Shown: one piece after another, positions 16,309 to 25,154 of the stretch
Layout: each line of letters starts with the position of its first letter
Numbering within the stretch: position 1 is the stretch's first letter
Source: Myxococcales bacterium
GTDB lineage: Bacteria > Myxococcota_A > Polyangia > Polyangiales > Polyangiaceae
Length of the DNA: 64,000 bases
Direction of reading: 5' to 3'
NCBI GenBank assembly: GCA_025359105.1
Contig: JANYHK010000059.1
Location: 48,550-112,549 of the forward strand
Program-made: the position numbers and the translations under genes
The notes under the pieces: model-generated
What the model was told of the DNA's origin: nothing
The model's input: only the letters and a program-made list of their open reading frames with translations
Databases searched by the model: none

Positions 16309-17325
16309 CTAGACCGCCGACGCCGGGGCGCGGGCGCGGAAGATGGTCGTGCACGCGCTCGCCGCCTTGGGCAGGAGGCGACCGAGATCGTGCGAGCTGC
16401 CGAGTAGCTCCTCGCCGCCCAGAAACGGGCAGTACTGATCCTTCTCATCGAGCGATCCGCGGAGGGCTCGACGGCTCGGACATCCTCCGCCGCACGTCTC
16501 CCGCTGGGGACACGCGTAGCACGCGGCAGGGAGCACGCGAAGCGCGGCGAATCCCGACCTCGAGACGACCCCTGCGCCCATCGCTTCGAGATCCGAGATC
16601 TCCAGCGCGTCGTCCTTCCCGTATACACACGGGACGACGGCGCCGCGCGGCGTGATGCGCAGCGTTTCGACGCCGCAGCCCGCGCCCTCCACCCGCGGAA
16701 TGCCCAGCGCCGCGCGGACGACGGGCTCGCCGCACGCGAGGAGCTCGCCGTGCGCGAGGAGGGATCGGAAGCCGCTCCAGAACTCTGCGTAGCCGAGCGA
16801 AAACATGTCGCGGTGAACCGCCTGATAGACGTTGACGCGGAGAAACGCGCCGCGGTCCGCCGCCAGCGCCAGGAGCAAAGGCATCTGCCGCACGTTCGTC
16901 GACATCATGACCGCGACGATCGTGGTCGAGACGCCGAGACGGGAGCATCGCGAGATCTGTTCCGCGATGAGGTCCCAGTTGCCGGCGCCGCGCGCCGCGT
17001 CATGCTCCTCCCGGGACGGGTAGTCGATCGAGAACTCGACGTCGCGAAAGCGGCGGAGGACGTCGTCGGAGAGAACCGCGGCGCTGTGGCCGTTCGTGGT
17101 CATGGTGACCGCGATGCCGCGATCGCAAAGGCGCGTCGCGATTTCGGCAAAATCCCGGTGGAGCCCATTCTCACCGGTACCGAAATTCACCGCGCGCGTG
17201 TCGACGGCGTCGACGGCGCGGTAAACCTGCTCCTTGGTCAGCTCGTCGGTGCCGGTGGCACGGTAGCAATGGTCGCATGCCAGGTTGCACGCGTTCGTGA
17301 GGCCGATGCCCAGCGAGAACTTCAC
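16309..17325 (-). CDS. Radical SAM/SPASM-type protein
   Basis: A 338-residue radical S-adenosylmethionine enzyme. Cys13, Cys17 and Cys20 in CNLACDHC bind the 4Fe-4S cluster, and the glycine-rich SAM segment is replaced by FGTGENGLH. The C-terminus has a SPASM-like Cys cluster (CVYGKDDAL, then CYACPQRETCGGGC, then YCPF), typical of enzymes that modify peptides or proteins. The GTG at 17325 is chosen because it overlaps the stop of the methyltransferase gene by 4 bases and the conserved N-terminus starts there. The pair is probably one operon. The substrate is unknown; no precursor peptide is evident next to it. Confidence 0.88.
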   Translation of the reverse strand: MKFSLGIGLTNACNLACDHCYRATGTDELTKEQVYRAVDAVDTRAVNFGTGENGLHRDFAEIATRLCDRGIAVTMTTNGHSAAVLSDDVLRRFRDVEFSIDYPSREEHDAARGAGNWDLIAEQISRCSRLGVSTTIVAVMMSTNVRQMPLLLALAADRGAFLRVNVYQAVHRDMFSLGYAEFWSGFRSLLAHGELLACGEPVVRAALGIPRVEGAGCGVETLRITPRGAVVPCVYGKDDALEISDLEAMGAGVVSRSGFAALRVLPAACYACPQRETCGGGCPSRRALRGSLDEKDQYCPFLGGEELLGSSHDLGRLLPKAASACTTIFRARAPASAV

Positions 17326-18050
17326 GAGTCTTTCACGGCGAAGAGCACGTGCGCGCCGCTCGGGAGCGCGCGCGTCTCGCGAACGGTGAACGATGCGCCT
17401 TCGAGCGCGCACGCGAGGCTCGCGGGTCCGACGCGGAGCTTCGAATAGCTGCTGACGTGCATCGGTGGCGCCCCACCCGCCACATGCAGGATGTCGGTCA
17501 CGCGCACGTGGGTGCCGGCGTCCTCGAGGAAGCAGGTGAGCGACTGCGCGGCGTCGGCACGAACGAGCAGGAAGCGGGCGTCGCCTTCGACGACGCGCGT
17601 GTGGTCTCGCGTAGCGAGCACGAAGCCGCCGCCGACGCGAAGCGCCGCATGGACGCCGCGAAGCATGGACGCCACCGCATCCCACGTCGGCAGGTGGGCA
17701 ACGGTGTCGTCCATGCAGACCGCCGCATCGAATCCGCTGCCGAGCGACGCGGTCGCGATGTCGCCGACGCTGACCTCGGCCTGGAGCGAACGGGTCCGCT
17801 CTCGGTACTCCTCCAGGATCGCGGGGGAGAAGTCGATGCCTCGCACGCGGTAACCGAGACGCGAGAGCGCGATGGTCTGAACACCGCTCCCGCACCCGAG
17901 ATCCAGCGCCCGCGGCCCGAGGCACCCCGCGCCCTCCAGGAGCGACCGAAAGAGCGCCTCCGACGCGGCCACGCGATCGTCGAAGTCACCGAGGCTCCAG
18001 CTGTAGACGGCAGCGAGGAGTGCCTCGTAGTGGCGGGCGACCTCGCTCAT
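17322..18050 (-). CDS. Class I SAM-dependent methyltransferase
   Basis: A methyltransferase of about 242 residues with motif I ALDLGCGSGVQTI, an acidic motif II (VRGIDFSPAILEEY), GDIA and a motif IV-like CMDDTVAHLPT. The ATG at 18050 (MSEVARHYEALLA) gives the usual methyltransferase N-terminus; a start 36 bases further up is possible. It is coupled to the radical SAM gene downstream by a GTGA overlap, so both probably act on the same substrate or the methyltransferase finishes the radical enzyme's product. The substrate is unknown. Confidence 0.85.
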   Translation of the reverse strand: MSEVARHYEALLAAVYSWSLGDFDDRVAASEALFRSLLEGAGCLGPRALDLGCGSGVQTIALSRLGYRVRGIDFSPAILEEYRERTRSLQAEVSVGDIATASLGSGFDAAVCMDDTVAHLPTWDAVASMLRGVHAALRVGGGFVLATRDHTRVVEGDARFLLVRADAAQSLTCFLEDAGTHVRVTDILHVAGGAPPMHVSSYSKLRVGPASLACALEGASFTVRETRALPSGAHVLFAVKDS

Positions 18051-18110
18051 CGGGACGACGTACCACGCCGTGGACCGGACCATCAAGCGACGACCTCAGG
18101 GGGGTGCCCG

Positions 18111-18737
18111 CTAGTGACGTCGGACGACGAGCTCCCGCGCGGCCGTCGCGGCGTCGGGCGCGTCGAAGAGGGCACGGATGACCGCGACGCCGGTGGTGCC
18201 AGCGGCCACGCACGACGCGACGTTTGCGGCGTCGACGCCGCCGAGCGCGTAGAGCGCCAGCGCCGGCGCGAGCGCACGGGCGCGCGCGAGGGCCGCGACG
18301 CCGCGCGGGGTCCCCTTCCCTGGCGACGCGAAGATCGGGCTGACGAACACCGCGTCGGCACCGGCACGGAGCGCCGCCCCCACGTCGTCGTCCGTGTGCG
18401 CCGCGACGGTGAGCCAGGCGCGCGCGCCCGCGCCGAGCGCCGCGCGGGCGGACGGGTCGAGCGGATCGCCTCCGAAGTGCAGGCCGTCGGCGCCGATGGC
18501 CACCGCGAGCGCGACGTCCCGGTTCACGAAGAGCATCGCGCCGTGCGCGCGCGTCAGTTCGCGCAGGGCGCGCGCCAAGGCCTCCGGGCGGGTCCCCGCC
18601 TCGCTGCGATCACGCAGCTGAACGGCGAGCGTTCCCGGGGGCACGGCGGCGAGCGCGGCACCGAGCTTGGCGATGACGTCCGCAGGCGCGTAGGCCGGAT
18701 CGGTGATCGCGACGAGCCGCGGCGGAGTCCGGTTCAC
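18111..18737 (-). CDS. thiE: Thiamine-phosphate synthase
   Basis: Joins the thiazole phosphate and HMP-pyrophosphate to form thiamine phosphate. The 208-residue TIM barrel shows VQLRDR (the family's strand 2), LFVNRDVALAVAIGADGLHFG (the INDRxxxAxxxxADGxHLG motif), and VFVSPIFASPGKGTPRG, the phosphate-binding region. The closing ALGGVDAANVASCVAAGTTGVAVI is typical of ThiE. The GTG at 18737 overlaps the stop of the small secreted-protein gene (GTGA). It is the last gene of a run that begins with the 20.9-kb hypothetical gene or the acyltransferase. No thiS, thiF or thiamine riboswitch was identified. Confidence 0.88.
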   Translation of the reverse strand: MNRTPPRLVAITDPAYAPADVIAKLGAALAAVPPGTLAVQLRDRSEAGTRPEALARALRELTRAHGAMLFVNRDVALAVAIGADGLHFGGDPLDPSARAALGAGARAWLTVAAHTDDDVGAALRAGADAVFVSPIFASPGKGTPRGVAALARARALAPALALYALGGVDAANVASCVAAGTTGVAVIRALFDAPDAATAARELVVRRH

Positions 18738-19021
18738 CCGCCGTCCGCCGAGGGCAACGGCAGGCCGGCGCCGGAGCCCGCTTGCGCGAGCTTGGCCCGC
18801 GCCGCCGGCGCGTGACGGCTCGACGGGTACCTGTCGACGAGGTAGCGCAAGGTCTCCTTGGCGGACACGTCGTTGTGCTCCGCTTCGAACTTCGCCGCCA
18901 GATCCCAGAGCGCGTCTCCGGCCGTGTCCTCGAGCCGGTTGTTCGGATCGGGATCGTGCTTGCACTGCATCGGCGCCAGCGACATCGCGCCGGCGAGCGC
19001 AGCGGCGGCGAGCAGCTTCAT
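18734..19021 (-). CDS. Small exported protein between thiG and thiE
   Basis: A 95-residue protein with a signal sequence ([20 protein letters not shown]). The Cys at 20 might be a lipidation site, but PMQC is a poor lipobox. The mature part is one TPR-like helical hairpin ([24 protein letters not shown]) with a Gly/Ala tail. It overlaps thiG by ATGA and thiE by GTGA, so it is firmly inside the thiamine operon although it looks like an outer-membrane or periplasmic assembly protein. The role is unknown. Confidence 0.7.
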   Translation of the reverse strand: MKLLAAAALAGAMSLAPMQCKHDPDPNNRLEDTAGDALWDLAAKFEAEHNDVSAKETLRYLVDRYPSSRHAPAARAKLAQAGSGAGLPLPSADGG

Positions 19022-19803
19022 TCGATGAGGCCCGCCGTCGGGCTCGACGCGTTGGCGTAGCGGGCCTTCGGCATGCGGCCAGCCAGGAACGCCATCCGTC
19101 CCGCGCGGACGCCGTCACGCATCGCGGCGGCCATGAGCACAGGATCCTTCGCGTGCGCGATGGCGGTGTTCATCAGCACGCCCTGGCAGCCGAGCTCCAT
19201 CGCGACCGCGGCGTCGCTCGCGGTGCCGACGCCGGCGTCCACGATGACGGGGACCTTGGCGTGCTCGAGGATGATCGACAGGTTGTGGGGGTTGCGGATG
19301 CCGAGGCCGCTGCCGATGGGCGCGGCCAGCGGCATCACCGCTGCGCAGCCGATCTCCTCGAGCTTGCGGCAGACGATCGGATCGTCGATGCAGTACGGGA
19401 GCACCACGAAGCCTTCCTTGACCAGGACCTTCGCTGCCTCGAGCGTCTGCTCGTTGTCGGGGTAGAGCGTCTTCGGATCGCCGATGACCTCGAGCTTCAC
19501 GATGTCGGCGATGCCGAGCTCGCGCGCGAGGCGCAGCGTGCGGACGGCCTCGTCGGCCGTGAAGCAGCCCGCCGTATTCGGGAGGAGCGTCCACTTCTTG
19601 CGCAGCAGGAGCGACATGAGCGAGCCGCTCGAACGGTCCGTCAGATCGACGCGGCGCAGCGCGACGGTGACGATCTCGGCTCCCGACGCATCGATGGCGC
19701 GCTCCGTCTCCTCGACGGACTTGTACTTCCCCGTGCCGACGATGAGGCGGCTGCCGTAGCTCTTCCCGGCCAAGACCAGAGGATCCAGCGGTTCGGTTTG
19801 CAT
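19018..19803 (-). CDS. thiG: Thiazole synthase
   Basis: Forms the thiazole ring of thiamine from deoxyxylulose phosphate, dehydroglycine and ThiS thiocarboxylate. The 261 residues match the family over their full length, with VGTGKYKS near the start, [14 protein letters not shown], the Schiff-base Lys103 in IVKLEVIGD, the VLPYCIDDP loop, and [16 protein letters not shown] with [12 protein letters not shown] binding phosphate. It is coupled by ATGA to the small exported protein. Its partners ThiS, ThiF and the glycine or tyrosine oxidase are not in this window. Confidence 0.95.
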   Translation of the reverse strand: MQTEPLDPLVLAGKSYGSRLIVGTGKYKSVEETERAIDASGAEIVTVALRRVDLTDRSSGSLMSLLLRKKWTLLPNTAGCFTADEAVRTLRLARELGIADIVKLEVIGDPKTLYPDNEQTLEAAKVLVKEGFVVLPYCIDDPIVCRKLEEIGCAAVMPLAAPIGSGLGIRNPHNLSIILEHAKVPVIVDAGVGTASDAAVAMELGCQGVLMNTAIAHAKDPVLMAAAMRDGVRAGRMAFLAGRMPKARYANASSPTAGLIE

Positions 19804-19818
19804 CGAGGTCTTCTTACC

Positions 19819-20670
19819 TCAGCTCGCAGGCGTCGCCCAGCGGCGGTGGAGCCAGAGCCACTCACTGGGATTTTCCCTGACGAACTGGTCGAGGGCGCGC
19901 GTCGCCTCGCGGGTGACGCGTTCGATCCAGGCGCGATCGGGCACGGGGGGCGGGGCGTGGACATCGAGCACGCGCAAGGTGTGCGTGCCGTCGGGGTTGC
20001 GCTGCGAAACGGCGACGACGAGGGACGCGCCGGTCGCCGCCGCCACGCTCGCCGGCGCGCGGTCGACGTGGGCGATCGCGCCCAGAAAATCGGCGGTGAG
20101 CGCTCGGTCCCTCCGCGGGGGCACCTGGTCGAGCATCATCGCCACCGCGCCGCCGCGGCGAAGGATCGCGCGCGCACGCCACGCCGCATCGCCGGCGTGG
20201 GCGGTCTGCACCCGGCGCGACGAGCGCAGGCGCGAGCAGAAGCGGTGAAAGCCCTGGACGCTGAGGCGCTTGGTGACGACGAGGAGCTCGGAGTCCTCCG
20301 CCCACCGGCACGCCGCGATCTCCCAGTTGCCGGTGTGCGACGCGGCCAGGACGATCCCGCGCCCGCCTTCCCGCGCCCGGGCGACCGCGGCGCGCGAGGG
20401 GGCGTCGAGCTGGGCGAGCGGAGCCACGGGGCCGCTCCGCCCACGCACCCACAGCAGCTCGAACACGCCGATGCCGAGCGCACGGTACATTCCGCGCGCC
20501 GCCCGAGCCGGCCGCTCGACCCCTGCGCGCGTCATCGACGCGACCACGTGCGCGCGTCGGATGCCCAGCGCCCATGCCATGAAGCCGAGGCCGCGCCCGA
20601 GCGCGCGCACGCCGCCGAGCGGCAAGAGGCCCACCACGCGCGCGAGAAGCTCGAGCGCGAGGGCTGTCAC
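19819..20670 (-). CDS. LpxL/HtrB-family lipid acyltransferase
   Basis: A 283-residue member of the lauroyl/myristoyl acyltransferase family, which adds secondary acyl chains to lipid A. The key HxxxxE/D motif appears as SHTGNWE, and MMLDQVP and SLVVAVSQRNPDGTHTL fit later family blocks. The last block, FVRENPSEWLWLHRRW, corresponds to the P-x-Q/E-W-x-W-x-H-x-R-W signature. An N-terminal membrane anchor is weak. The GTG start at 20670 leaves one base after the stop of the preceding gene. It sits 15 bases ahead of thiG and is probably cotranscribed. In Myxococcota the exact acceptor lipid is uncertain. Confidence 0.82.
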   Translation of the reverse strand: MTALALELLARVVGLLPLGGVRALGRGLGFMAWALGIRRAHVVASMTRAGVERPARAARGMYRALGIGVFELLWVRGRSGPVAPLAQLDAPSRAAVARAREGGRGIVLAASHTGNWEIAACRWAEDSELLVVTKRLSVQGFHRFCSRLRSSRRVQTAHAGDAAWRARAILRRGGAVAMMLDQVPPRRDRALTADFLGAIAHVDRAPASVAAATGASLVVAVSQRNPDGTHTLRVLDVHAPPPVPDRAWIERVTREATRALDQFVRENPSEWLWLHRRWATPAS

Positions 20671-20671
20671 C

Positions 20672-20962
20672 TCAGCCGAACCCCGGAGCGCGGCGCACCG
20701 GCGATCCGCCGCCGCCTTCCATGGAGACGGCGAACACGTCGCTGCGCGCCAGGGTGTAGGTCTCCTTCTTCTGCGTCTTGGCGAACACGAGCTCGCCGTC
20801 GCTGCGCACGGCCTCCACCTTCGGCACCGCGAGGCTGGCGCCGTCGTGCGCGACGTAGAGCGTCAGCGTCGTCCCCTCGGGGAGCACGGAGAACCCGTTT
20901 TTTTCGCCGTCCGACTTGGCCAGGGCGTTCTTGAGGATCGCATCGAAATGCTCGGGGGTCAT
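20672..20962 (-). CDS. Hypothetical protein (96 aa)
   Basis: A 96-residue soluble protein beginning MTPEHFDAILKNALAKSDGEKNGFSVLPEG, with strands TTLTLYVAHDGASLAVPKVEAVRSDG and a Gly-rich end. It has an ordered alpha-beta pattern and is coupled closely to the acyltransferase gene (stop to start gap of one base). No family was recognised. It is divergent from the ABC ATPase gene, with about 70 bases between the starts. Confidence 0.65.
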   Translation of the reverse strand: MTPEHFDAILKNALAKSDGEKNGFSVLPEGTTLTLYVAHDGASLAVPKVEAVRSDGELVFAKTQKKETYTLARSDVFAVSMEGGGGSPVRRAPGFG

Positions 20963-21035
20963 GCCAACGGGTATACCAGGATTTGCCGCGCGAGGAGGCG
21001 TGCGTCGTAGTAGACGTGAGGGAGGAGCGAGGCGT

Positions 21036-21833
21036 GTGACCGACGACATCGTCGTCCTCAGGGACGTCAAAAAGTCCTTCGGCGAGCAGGAGGTCCTGAA
21101 GGGGATCAATCTGGTCGCGCGCCGCAACGAGACGACCGTGATCATCGGAGGCTCGGGCGCCGGCAAGACGACGCTCCTCCGCCACATCGTCGCCCTCGAG
21201 CAGCCGACGAGCGGTGAGATCCTCATCGACGGCGAGAACATCGTCGGCCTCTCCGAGCGCGAGCTGAACCGCGTCCGCAAGAAATTCGGCATGGTCTACC
21301 AGTACGCCGCGCTCCTCGACTCCTGCACGGTCATGGACAACATCGCCTTTCCGCTCGTCGAGCACACCAAGCTCTCGACCAAGGAAATCCGCGATCGCGT
21401 GATGGAGAAGCTCAAGATCCTGGGGCTCGACCCCGGCGTCGAGAAGAAGTTCCCGAGCGAGCTCTCCGGCGGAATGCGCAAGCGCGTCGGGCTGGCGCGC
21501 GCGCTGATGCTCGAGCCGCCCATCCTCGTCTACGACGAGCCGACGAGCGGCCTCGATCCGCCCACGAGCCGCATGGTCGACGATCTCATCGAGGAGATGC
21601 GCGTGCGCTTCCACGTCACGAGCGTGGTCATCTCCCACGACATCGCGAGCTGCTTCCGCATCGCGCACCAGGCGATCCTCCTCATCCGCGGTCAGGTCGT
21701 CGCCAGCGGGACACCTGACGAGCTCGTCCGTGGAGACAACGAGGAGGCACGCGAATTCATCAAGAAATCTGGGGTGGACGTGTCGGATGTATCGCGCGTC
21801 GCGGCCGAGATGCCTTCCCGGCTAGGAAAGTGA
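21036..21833 (+). CDS. MlaF-like ABC transporter ATPase
   Basis: A 265-residue ATPase that powers lipid transport between the membranes in Mla/MCE-type systems. Walker A is GGSGAGKT (residues 38-45), the Q-loop is MVYQYAALLDSCTVMDNIAFPL, the signature is LSGGMRKRVGLARA, Walker B is LVYDEPTSGLDP, and the switch His is in VVISHDI. The F-P-L after the Q-loop and the GMRKRVGLARA signature are typical of MlaF/Ttg2A. The GTG at 21036 has GGAGGAG about ten bases upstream; the longer in-frame ATG lacks this. The permease (MlaE) and MCE protein (MlaD) are not adjacent, so the partners must be elsewhere. Confidence 0.88.
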   Translation: MTDDIVVLRDVKKSFGEQEVLKGINLVARRNETTVIIGGSGAGKTTLLRHIVALEQPTSGEILIDGENIVGLSERELNRVRKKFGMVYQYAALLDSCTVMDNIAFPLVEHTKLSTKEIRDRVMEKLKILGLDPGVEKKFPSELSGGMRKRVGLARALMLEPPILVYDEPTSGLDPPTSRMVDDLIEEMRVRFHVTSVVISHDIASCFRIAHQAILLIRGQVVASGTPDELVRGDNEEAREFIKKSGVDVSDVSRVAAEMPSRLGK

Positions 21834-21857
21834 CCAAGGCGCGCTATCCTTGAACGG

Positions 21858-22754
21858 ATGATGCCGGGGCGCCCCAACCCGTACGGCTACGGCGCGCCTC
21901 CGCAGCCGCCGCCGCCCCCCGCTCCTCGTCCCGGGTACCGCCCGTACGACGGCACGTACGGCTTCGGCGAGCCGATGGTCCCGCAGGCGACGGATCACCG
22001 CGCCGCGCTGTCGCTGGCGCTCGGCGTGCTCAGCCTCACCTGCGGCGGGCTCTTCCTCGGCATCCCGGCGGTCCTCTTCGGCTTCAGCGCGCGCAGGCAC
22101 ATCCAGGCGTCGGGCGGGCTGACGACGGGAACCGGCCTCGCCACGAGCGGCATCGTGACAGGCTTCATCGGCACCGGCGTCAGCCTCATCGTCGCCGTCG
22201 CGTTCATCGTGAGCACCATCCTGGCGCCACCGGGGGGCGGCCACGTCTCGTTCGGCGGACCGCCGCGCACGCACACCACTTCCCCCCACGGGACCGCCCC
22301 GCCGACACCTCACCGCGCGACGATCGGCACCGTCGACGTCGTGAATCTGTCAGCCGACGATGGTCCTCTGCGCGACCAGCTCACCGCCGAGCTCACGCGG
22401 GCACGCGCGGCGAAGCGCACGCTGCTCGTGCAGACCACCGCCCCCTGGGCGAACGTCTGCACGGAGATCGACGCGGCGCTCACCGACGCGCGCATGCAGA
22501 CCGCCCTCACCGACGTGCAACTGGTTCGCGTCGACGTCGACGAGTTCCGCGCGGAGCTCTCCCTTCAGCACATGTACGAGGGAAGCGTCCCCTGGTTTTA
22601 CAAGATCGACTCCACCGTCCAGCCCACCGACGCCATCAGCGGCGACGAGTGGGACGACAACACGCCCGAGAACATGGCGCCCATCCTCAAAGCTTTCGCC
22701 GCCGGCACCCTCAAGATCCGGCGGCACGTCTCGCAAATCGGCACGCCTTTGTGA
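21858..22754 (+). CDS. DUF4190 membrane protein with a thioredoxin-like domain
   Basis: A 298-residue protein. A Pro/Tyr/Gly-rich cytoplasmic arm (1-45) precedes two membrane helices of DUF4190 type (about 49-78 and 90-122, with GVLSLTCGGLFLGIPAVLFG). A Pro/Thr/His linker then leads to a thioredoxin-like domain from about 165. In place of WCxxC it has TTAPWANVCTEID, so only one Cys remains. The strand VQLVRVDVDEF and the cis-Pro region SVPWFYKID are kept. Redox shuffling is therefore unlikely, and a binding role is more plausible. It begins 24 bases after the ATPase and may share its transcript. Confidence 0.75.
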   Translation: MMPGRPNPYGYGAPPQPPPPPAPRPGYRPYDGTYGFGEPMVPQATDHRAALSLALGVLSLTCGGLFLGIPAVLFGFSARRHIQASGGLTTGTGLATSGIVTGFIGTGVSLIVAVAFIVSTILAPPGGGHVSFGGPPRTHTTSPHGTAPPTPHRATIGTVDVVNLSADDGPLRDQLTAELTRARAAKRTLLVQTTAPWANVCTEIDAALTDARMQTALTDVQLVRVDVDEFRAELSLQHMYEGSVPWFYKIDSTVQPTDAISGDEWDDNTPENMAPILKAFAAGTLKIRRHVSQIGTPL

Positions 22755-22788
22755 CGCGAAGATCCCCAAAGGATTTATCGTCGCCGGT

Positions 22789-23751
22789 ATGAACCGAGCG
22801 GTCGCGGTGCTGGGCGTGGTGGTGATGCTCTGTGGGACCGGATGCGCGGCGTCGCCGCCGTACTTCGCGTTGCGCACGCCGGAAAGGGCAGCGCGGCTCC
22901 CCGCCGACGTGACGCACGCGGCGGGATCGTTCGCGGGGCACGGCGGCCTCAAGCTGTTCGAGCAGTCATGGCGGCCGATGGGCGCGACGCGCGGCGTGGT
23001 CGTCGTCGTGCACGGGCTCAAAGATCACAGCTCCCGATACGAGGCCTTCGCCGAGGCCGCGGTCCGGCGCGGGTACGCCGTCTACGCGTTCGATCTGCGC
23101 GGGCACGGGCGCTCCGAGGGGATCCGCGTGTACACGAGCGCGTTCGACGACTACCTCGCCGATCTCGGCATCTTCTTGAAGCGCGTCCGTGCCAAGGAGC
23201 CGGACGCAGCGCCGTTCCTGCTTGGCCACAGCATGGGCGGCGCTATCGCGACGCTCCATGCCATGGCGCACGGCGCGGAGCTCCGCGGCGTCCTGCTCTC
23301 AGGCGCCGCCCTCCAGAGCGACGTGTCGGCCGCGACCGTGACCGGCACGAAGGTCATCGCCGCCGTCGCCCCGCGCGCCGGCGTGTTTCAGCTCGATCTG
23401 GACGATTTTTCCCGGGATCCAACGACGGTTTGGGAGGGGCGCGTCGATCCGCTGATCTACCAGGAGCCGGCGCCGGCCCGGACCGCGCGCGAGGTGCTCG
23501 GCGCGATCGACCGCATCCAGGAGCACATGGAGGACCTCACGGCGCCGGCGCTCATCATGCACGGCGGCGCCGACAAGGTGACGCCGCCCGAGGGGAGCCG
23601 CGCGCTCTACCGCCGCGCACGCGCCGAGGACAAGACCCTACGCATCTACGAGGGGCTCTTCCACGATCTGCTCCACGAGCCCGAGCGCGCGCAGGTGACG
23701 CGCGACGTGCTCGAGTGGCTCGACCGTCACACGCCGCCTCCGCCGGTCTGA
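22789..23751 (+). CDS. Monoacylglycerol-lipase-like alpha/beta hydrolase, lipoprotein
   Basis: A 320-residue serine hydrolase (Hydrolase_4 type). The signal peptide ends in MLCGTGC, a plausible lipobox, so it is probably membrane-attached. The oxyanion motif is VVVHGLKDHSSRY, and YAFDLRGHGRSEG follows. The nucleophile is in LGHSMGG, the acid is probably Asp in MHGGADKVTPPEGS, and the His is in EGLFHDLLHE. All three catalytic positions are present. It likely releases fatty acids from monoacylglycerol or lysophospholipid. It sits downstream of an MlaF-like gene, among envelope-lipid genes. Confidence 0.87.
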   Translation: MNRAVAVLGVVVMLCGTGCAASPPYFALRTPERAARLPADVTHAAGSFAGHGGLKLFEQSWRPMGATRGVVVVVHGLKDHSSRYEAFAEAAVRRGYAVYAFDLRGHGRSEGIRVYTSAFDDYLADLGIFLKRVRAKEPDAAPFLLGHSMGGAIATLHAMAHGAELRGVLLSGAALQSDVSAATVTGTKVIAAVAPRAGVFQLDLDDFSRDPTTVWEGRVDPLIYQEPAPARTAREVLGAIDRIQEHMEDLTAPALIMHGGADKVTPPEGSRALYRRARAEDKTLRIYEGLFHDLLHEPERAQVTRDVLEWLDRHTPPPPV

Positions 23752-23858
23752 CGCGCGACGGGTGGAACGATTCCGACGTTCGACTCGCTCGAGCGTGGGT
23801 TTCCGCGCCTCACGCGAGTCCCTTCGGCCATCGCGATCCTGTCACGGCGAGCGTGCGG

Positions 23859-24731
23859 TCAGGCTGCGAGGCCTGCTCGCCTCAGACCCAAGACCTGGTT
23901 CAGGGCGAGGCCAACCAGCACGGCGGTCGAGAACAGGTACAAGGCCGTCATGGTGACGCCCACGATGGCGAGCCCGGCGAGGTATGTGCCCCCATCGCCG
24001 AGTGTTGCGACGTACGCGCGATAGCCGTAACCGAGCGCTGCGTGCAACGCCACAACGAGAAGCGTCCCCGGTACGTGCGGCATGCGCTCGCGCGCGGCGT
24101 CTGGAATTCCGACGCGATAGAGACCGGCGATCAAGAGATAGAGGAGCGTCATCCCCGCGAGGCCCTCGAGCGCGCCGCGCGCGAGCGCCACCCCCGGCCC
24201 GCTGCCGGACTCATGCAGATGCCCGGCGCCCCACGCGAGCGTGCTCCCGAGGAACGCGACCGCGCCGCACGCGCACGAGAACGCCACGCAGCACCCGAGC
24301 GCGAGGAGGCGCTTGACGTGCCACGAACGCGACGTGCCGGTCTGCGCCTCGAAGCCGTCGAAGATCGAGTGGACCCCGGTCGACGCGAGCCAGAGAAAGA
24401 ACGCCCCCGCGAGCGGCGTCACCTTGCCGCCGTTCCACGCGGCGACGCGCCCGAGCTCTGCCTGGAGGACGTGACGGGTATCCGCCGGCATCGCCGCGAG
24501 GAGCGGCGCGACGAGCGACCAGTCGTGGAGCGCGAGCCGGGCCGCCACATAGCCAGCGACGGCCGCGAGCGGAAGGAGCGAGAGAAAAAGCCAGAACGCC
24601 ATCTCGGCGCCAAGTCCGAGGGCGCGCGTGCGCGAGAGCTGCTTCCAGAGCTGCGACAGCGTGGTCCGCAACGACCGCCCGAGGGTGCCGTCGAGGTTCG
24701 TCGCGGCGGCGTCGCCCATCGAACGGTTCAT
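23859..24731 (-). CDS. YihY/BrkB-type inner-membrane protein
   Basis: A multi-pass membrane protein of about 290 residues. After a polar N-terminus (TTLSQLWKQLSRTRALGLGA) it shows six hydrophobic helices, including EMAFWLFLSLLPLAAVAGYV, the family's A-x-x-F-x-x-x-x-S-L-x-P segment. Also seen are PLAGAFFLWLASTGVHSIFDGF and LLVVALHAALGYGYRAYV. This matches the YihY/virulence factor BrkB family, once wrongly called RNase BN. The ATG at 24731 is chosen because upstream residues are irregular; ATG 24719 is also possible. The physiological role is unknown. Confidence 0.8.
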   Translation of the reverse strand: MNRSMGDAAATNLDGTLGRSLRTTLSQLWKQLSRTRALGLGAEMAFWLFLSLLPLAAVAGYVAARLALHDWSLVAPLLAAMPADTRHVLQAELGRVAAWNGGKVTPLAGAFFLWLASTGVHSIFDGFEAQTGTSRSWHVKRLLALGCCVAFSCACGAVAFLGSTLAWGAGHLHESGSGPGVALARGALEGLAGMTLLYLLIAGLYRVGIPDAARERMPHVPGTLLVVALHAALGYGYRAYVATLGDGGTYLAGLAIVGVTMTALYLFSTAVLVGLALNQVLGLRRAGLAA

Positions 24732-25154
24732 GTGGAGGGGATCCGGCCCCTCTCTATGCGAGCGGCGTGCCACTTGACTAGCAAGTCGGGCAGGCGTGCG
24801 GATGCTCGGCCACGGGTTGCCTACGGCGCACGTCGCCAGCAACCAGCTCAGCCCCACTCCGGCGCCTCATGTGGCGCCTTGGGACGCCCACACGATGTGC
24901 GAATTCCCGACAACGCCGCCGAAGAACGCCGTGCGCCGCCTGACACGACGAATGCGATGGCCTCTACAGCGTGGCGCTCCGCGGGCTGCTGACGCGCGCG
25001 TAGCCAACTCCGATCGTCGGTCTCCGCAATGCCACAGCCACGACGACACGGTGTGGTGTGGAAACGCTACCTCTGACAGCGGACGCGGATCGCCCTACGG
25101 ACGAGTTCCGCTGCTACCGCAACTCTTTCCGTCTTCCCGCACGTCAGAGGGGGC
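24732..25154. other. 423-bp stretch without a recognisable gene
   Basis: The sequence lies between the divergent YihY-type gene and the DUF2306 gene. Open frames across it give irregular protein text (for example around base 24960) and no ribosome site. It may hold the promoters of both flanking genes. No clear promoter, repeat or RNA was seen. Confidence 0.5.
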
